From NCBI GenBank assembly GCA_003663585.1, contig QMTU01000029.1, forward strand, positions 1-7,302: a stretch of DNA of 7,302 nt, read 5' to 3'. A model generated the notes under the pieces. It saw only the letters and a program-made list of their open reading frames with translations. It was not told where the DNA came from and ran no database searches. Positions within the stretch are counted from its first letter, which is position 1. Each line of letters opens with the position of its first letter. The translations under genes were made by a program, and so were the position numbers. This DNA is from Thermoplasmata archaeon. Lineage in GTDB: Archaea > Thermoplasmatota > B47-G6. Positions 5,341-7,302 of the stretch are shown here, one piece after another.

Positions 5341-5562
5341 TTATGATTCTTCTCTTGATGGTGATGGCGTAGGATGGAGATTTACTCGAATACTGGGTGA
5401 TCCTCCTTTTATCTCCTCAATAGTGCGCAATCTGTATCGCCCACTTTTATCCCTTATTAGGTAAGGCGGATAGAGAGGAGCGTTGCAAATGCCACATTCA
5501 TCTCCCAATAATTGTAAGCTGCCACACTGGGGGCAGCATATAACTACAGTCTTCCTCGACAT
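5341..5562 (-). CDS. Small zinc-ribbon protein (73 aa)
   Basis: The frame is open to 5673, but the upstream part runs antiparallel to no motif and overlaps the membrane-protein gene heavily. I chose the ATG at 5562, giving a compact protein that overlaps that gene by 19 bases. Residues C10/C13 (CCPQCGS) and C23/C26 (CGIC) make a four-cysteine zinc ribbon. A basic middle (RDKSGRYRLRT) and the segment EEIKGGSPSIRVN (49-61) follow, then a Pro/Ser-rich tail. The GSPSI segment is kept in the 31-aa micro-gene downstream, so it may be a functional motif. The ribosome site is weak (GGGGA, 11 bases away), so coupling to the membrane gene is likely. Function unknown; zinc-stabilised nucleic-acid or protein binding is possible. 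Confidence 0.75.
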   Translation of the reverse strand: MSRKTVVICCPQCGSLQLLGDECGICNAPLYPPYLIRDKSGRYRLRTIEEIKGGSPSIRVNLHPTPSPSREES

Positions 5563-5801
5563 TTCTTGATCTGTCCCCAGATTTCTAGTGAGGCTTCTCC
5601 GGAGAATCTGCCTAGTAGATGAAGGCCTGTAACGGCTATATATACAATGACATAAAGAAGGGGGATAGGCCATAATAGGGCCAGCAAGAAGAGAGTTATT
5701 TTAGTTAGCTGTGGGCTATAGAAGAAGTGTATGGTATAGGCAACGCAAAATCCAGTGCCTATAACTGCGTACACAATTAGAATTATGACGAGAAGTTTCA
5801 T
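5544..5801 (-). CDS. Two-helix membrane protein (85 aa)
   Basis: There is no recognisable family. Two hydrophobic segments (about 3-26 and 34-57) are joined by a short turn (SPQLTK). A basic C-terminal tail (KKCRGRL) probably lies in the cytoplasm. Small proteins with two helices and a basic tail include phage holins and many accessory membrane proteins, but no lysis enzyme is visible nearby, so holin is only one option. A weak AAGGGA site lies 9 bases before the ATG. The gene begins 16 bases after the 405-aa gene ends, and its 3' end overlaps the zinc-ribbon gene by 19 bases. Confidence 0.75.
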   Translation of the reverse strand: MKLLVIILIVYAVIGTGFCVAYTIHFFYSPQLTKITLFLLALLWPIPLLYVIVYIAVTGLHLLGRFSGEASLEIWGQIKKCRGRL

Positions 5802-5817
5802 TATAGTATTTCCCTTC

Positions 5818-7035
5818 CTAAATATTTTTTGTAATTATACGCTCTCTTTCTCTGAATTTCTCCCAAAGCTGACGCCTATCCCAGCTAGTAAGTCTCCCTT
5901 CATAGGAGGGCAGAGTATACCGTATTTTGTCTAGCTGTAGGCGAGAGGTTGCTTTCTGGATAAATGCTTCTAGCTGCTTGAGATAGTGCTTGCTGTAACG
6001 AGAATTTTGCTTATCGCGGTTTCTGCATTCCTCTCTCTTTCTGCGGAGGATTGTGTAGATCTCATTCCATTGAGATGAAGTAAGAGTCAGCTCAGCAAGG
6101 GCATAACTGCGTTCTCTATACCACTGAGCATCTCGTGAGGCCTTGGCACGTCGAGCTCGACGTTCCCATTCATTTTTATCCATGTAGAGTCGCTTACCTT
6201 CTACAAGGATATATCGAGGAGGAGCATTATGGCGTCGCATATCATATTTAGCCCAGAGAGCTCGTCGGATGGTTTCCTCATCCGCTCCGTTATCGCGCAG
6301 CCCTTGGCTAAACTCGAGACGAGCCTGTTTCCTGGCTTCTTCGTTCCACAGTTGGCGTAGCTCTTTGTCTCGATAGTAGTCGTCTCGAATACGCCATGTA
6401 AACAAGTTGATTGCCTCCTCGTTATCAAGATCCTCCGCTTCAGCTTTCAGATCGGCAAAGTGCGCACGACGTTCTGCTGCCTTGTCAGCAATGAGTACGT
6501 GCCGCTCCACCGCTCGCATCTCATACTGATCTCTTGGCTTCTGGTATCCAAGAGCAGAGAATGGGCTATTGAGATCGCCTGCTTGAGAATCAAGAAGCTC
6601 GAAGATGCTGCTAATCTTGTCTGCATCTAGTCCATTAATGGCATAATTAAGCGCATCTTCTTCATTTGCTTTGTCTATAAGGAGGTTACCGTTCTTGGAA
6701 AGAAACTCGCGTGCTTCGGCTGAAGTTTCAAGGAGATTAGAGATGTACTCCTGCTGAGCTAGCTCATCGGCATCACGGATGTCGGTACCCCAGTTACCGT
6801 TTTCCGCAGCTTCAATAGGATCTCTCTTTTTGAAAACGCGATTTCCAACAATGTGGAAGTCTTGTTCTTGATAAAGCTGTCTCACAAGATTGGGCCAGGT
6901 TCCTGGAACAGTATGAGGCTGGCCAATGCCTACTGCCTGCTGTACTTCGTCAATAAGATCGCATACAGTATTTTGACCAAAGCGTTCCTCTTTCCTACTG
7001 AATCTGTAGTCGAATTCGCTTGCAAGCCATCGCAT
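5818..7035 (-). CDS. Charged, helical 405-residue protein of unknown function
   Basis: The largest gene in the window, and one I do not recognise. The frame extends to a TTG at 7089 with no ribosome site. I placed the start at the ATG at 7035, where GGAGG lies 6 bases upstream. The protein is mostly helix, very rich in Arg, Lys, Glu and Trp, with a low cysteine count and no membrane segment. Landmarks include KRDPIEAAENGNWGTD near residue 70, a highly charged central region (RDDYYRDKELRQLWNEEARKQ), a small PPRYILVEGKRLYMDK segment, and a C-terminal region LTSSQWNEIYTILRRKREEC to the end, dominated by basic helices. The composition suits a structural, scaffolding or DNA-packaging-related protein, but no motif supports a choice. 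It heads the zinc-ribbon group. Confidence 0.88.
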   Translation of the reverse strand: MRWLASEFDYRFSRKEERFGQNTVCDLIDEVQQAVGIGQPHTVPGTWPNLVRQLYQEQDFHIVGNRVFKKRDPIEAAENGNWGTDIRDADELAQQEYISNLLETSAEAREFLSKNGNLLIDKANEEDALNYAINGLDADKISSIFELLDSQAGDLNSPFSALGYQKPRDQYEMRAVERHVLIADKAAERRAHFADLKAEAEDLDNEEAINLFTWRIRDDYYRDKELRQLWNEEARKQARLEFSQGLRDNGADEETIRRALWAKYDMRRHNAPPRYILVEGKRLYMDKNEWERRARRAKASRDAQWYRERSYALAELTLTSSQWNEIYTILRRKREECRNRDKQNSRYSKHYLKQLEAFIQKATSRLQLDKIRYTLPSYEGRLTSWDRRQLWEKFRERERIITKNI

Positions 7036-7069
7036 ATAGTGCCTCCCTATATCGAATAGGTTTGACAAT

Positions 7070-7183
7070 TTACCGGCGTAACCACCCAATCTTCAGATAG
7101 CAACATGGCATCGTGTTTCTCTTTTTTTTTGCTTCCTCTTCTATTTTAAAAATTCGTGGTTTTTGATCTATAAATCCACCCAT
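7070..7183 (-). CDS. Doubtful small ORF with a nine-A run (37 aa, or 45 aa if the frame slips)
   Basis: An ATG at 7183 (GGGGA 9 bases upstream, weak) opens a 37-codon frame starting MGGFIDQKPRIFKIEEEAKK. It overlaps the end of the preceding gene by 38 bases, unusually much for this block. Near the middle is an A9 run (7122-7130) read as GCA AAA AAA AAG, which ends in the slippery heptamer A AAA AAG. A -1 shift there would change the tail to KHDAMLLSEDWVVTPVNC..., stopping at TAG (7047-7049), just before the ribosome site of the 405-aa gene. A one-base sequencing error in the run would have the same effect. The real product, if any, is undecided. Confidence 0.3.
   Translation of the reverse strand: MGGFIDQKPRIFKIEEEAKKKRNTMPCCYLKIGWLRR
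7122..7130 (-). repeat. A9 homopolymer / slippery heptamer
   Basis: Nine consecutive A's on the minus strand, followed by GAG. In the frame of the 37-aa ORF the last seven bases read A AAA AAG, the heptamer used for -1 frameshifting in dnaX-type genes. No stimulatory hairpin is obvious in the next 15 bases. It is equally a place where sequencing or transcription could gain or lose a base. Confidence 0.6.
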
Positions 7184-7302
7184 CTGCCTCTTTCCCCGCT
7201 TCTCCTTTAGATCTTCGCAGTTCTTCATATGGGGGTAGCATCTTAATACCAGAGTGTGAAATCCACTTTACTGGCATTCCGCGCCTGCGTATAAGTCGAA
7301 CC
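7146..7302 (-). CDS. C-terminal end of an unidentified gene, cut by the window edge
   Basis: This is the last 51 codons of a gene that begins outside the window. The frame is open from the edge and stops at TAA (7146-7148). The visible part is basic, with RLIRRRGMPVKWIS, MLPPYEELRRSK and DGWIYRSKTTNF, and has no motif I recognise. It is on the same strand as every other gene here and would be the first in the visible operon. Only part of the protein is seen, so no function is offered. Confidence 0.5.
   Translation of the reverse strand, partial: VRLIRRRGMPVKWISHSGIKMLPPYEELRRSKGEAGKEADGWIYRSKTTNF

Noticed and set aside
5563..5673. 37-residue N-terminal extension of the 73-aa zinc-ribbon protein
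   Set aside because: It overlaps most of the second half of the membrane-protein gene, and the extension shows no motif.
7036..7089. TTG-initiated N-terminal extension of the 405-aa protein
   Set aside because: There is no ribosome site before the TTG, while the ATG at 7035 has GGAGG at ideal spacing.

Overview
The window holds one long, tightly packed block of genes, all read on the minus strand, so transcription runs from the high-coordinate end to the low-coordinate end. Most genes are small. Many overlap by a few bases or sit within about 20 bases of each other, and most have an AGGAG/GGAGG-type ribosome binding site 6-9 bases before the start. I saw no tRNA or rRNA gene, transposase, CRISPR array or convincing minus-strand terminator. 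This style (many small unknown proteins, several zinc ribbons, small membrane proteins, one DNA strand) suggests a phage, prophage or large plasmid of a bacterium with strong Shine-Dalgarno signals and moderate GC, possibly Firmicutes-like. No structural, integrase or replication gene is recognisable, so the host and the element type are inference.

Right part (7302 to about 4000, upstream). A partial gene enters from the edge. It is followed by a doubtful small ORF carrying a run of nine A's, then a 405-residue charged helical protein of unknown function. Next come a two-helix membrane protein and a zinc-ribbon group. In this group a two-gene unit (73-aa zinc ribbon plus 156-aa double zinc ribbon) appears to have been duplicated. 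The second copy consists of a 150-aa paralogue preceded by a 31-codon remnant of the first gene whose reading frame is still conserved. A 94-aa unknown and a 171-aa zinc-finger protein follow. The latter ends in an acidic tail with DIPF at its end, which looks like the partner-binding tip of single-stranded-DNA-binding protein (SSB).

Middle (about 3490 to 3320). This is the only sizeable non-coding gap. It has a possible 19-residue hydrophobic peptide, a long-range inverted repeat that spans that peptide, and a strong 12-bp hairpin flanked by polypurine tracts just before the next gene. It looks like a regulated leader.

Left part (3320 to 1, downstream). A RecF/SMC-type ATPase with intact Walker motifs is followed by a small membrane protein with a perfect glycine zipper. 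A 91-aa unknown, a macro-domain (ADP-ribose-binding) protein, a basic 132-aa unknown and an HD-domain protein follow. The HD protein matches only the C-terminal half of CCA-adding tRNA nucleotidyltransferases. A further gene starts by a 4-base overlap and runs off the window.

Working hypothesis (inference). The ATPase plus glycine-zipper protein could be a sensor/effector pair. The macro and HD proteins could act on ADP-ribose or RNA-end products made during host-virus conflict or tRNA repair. The SSB-tail protein could dock on host replication or repair enzymes. None of these roles is demonstrated by the sequence alone.
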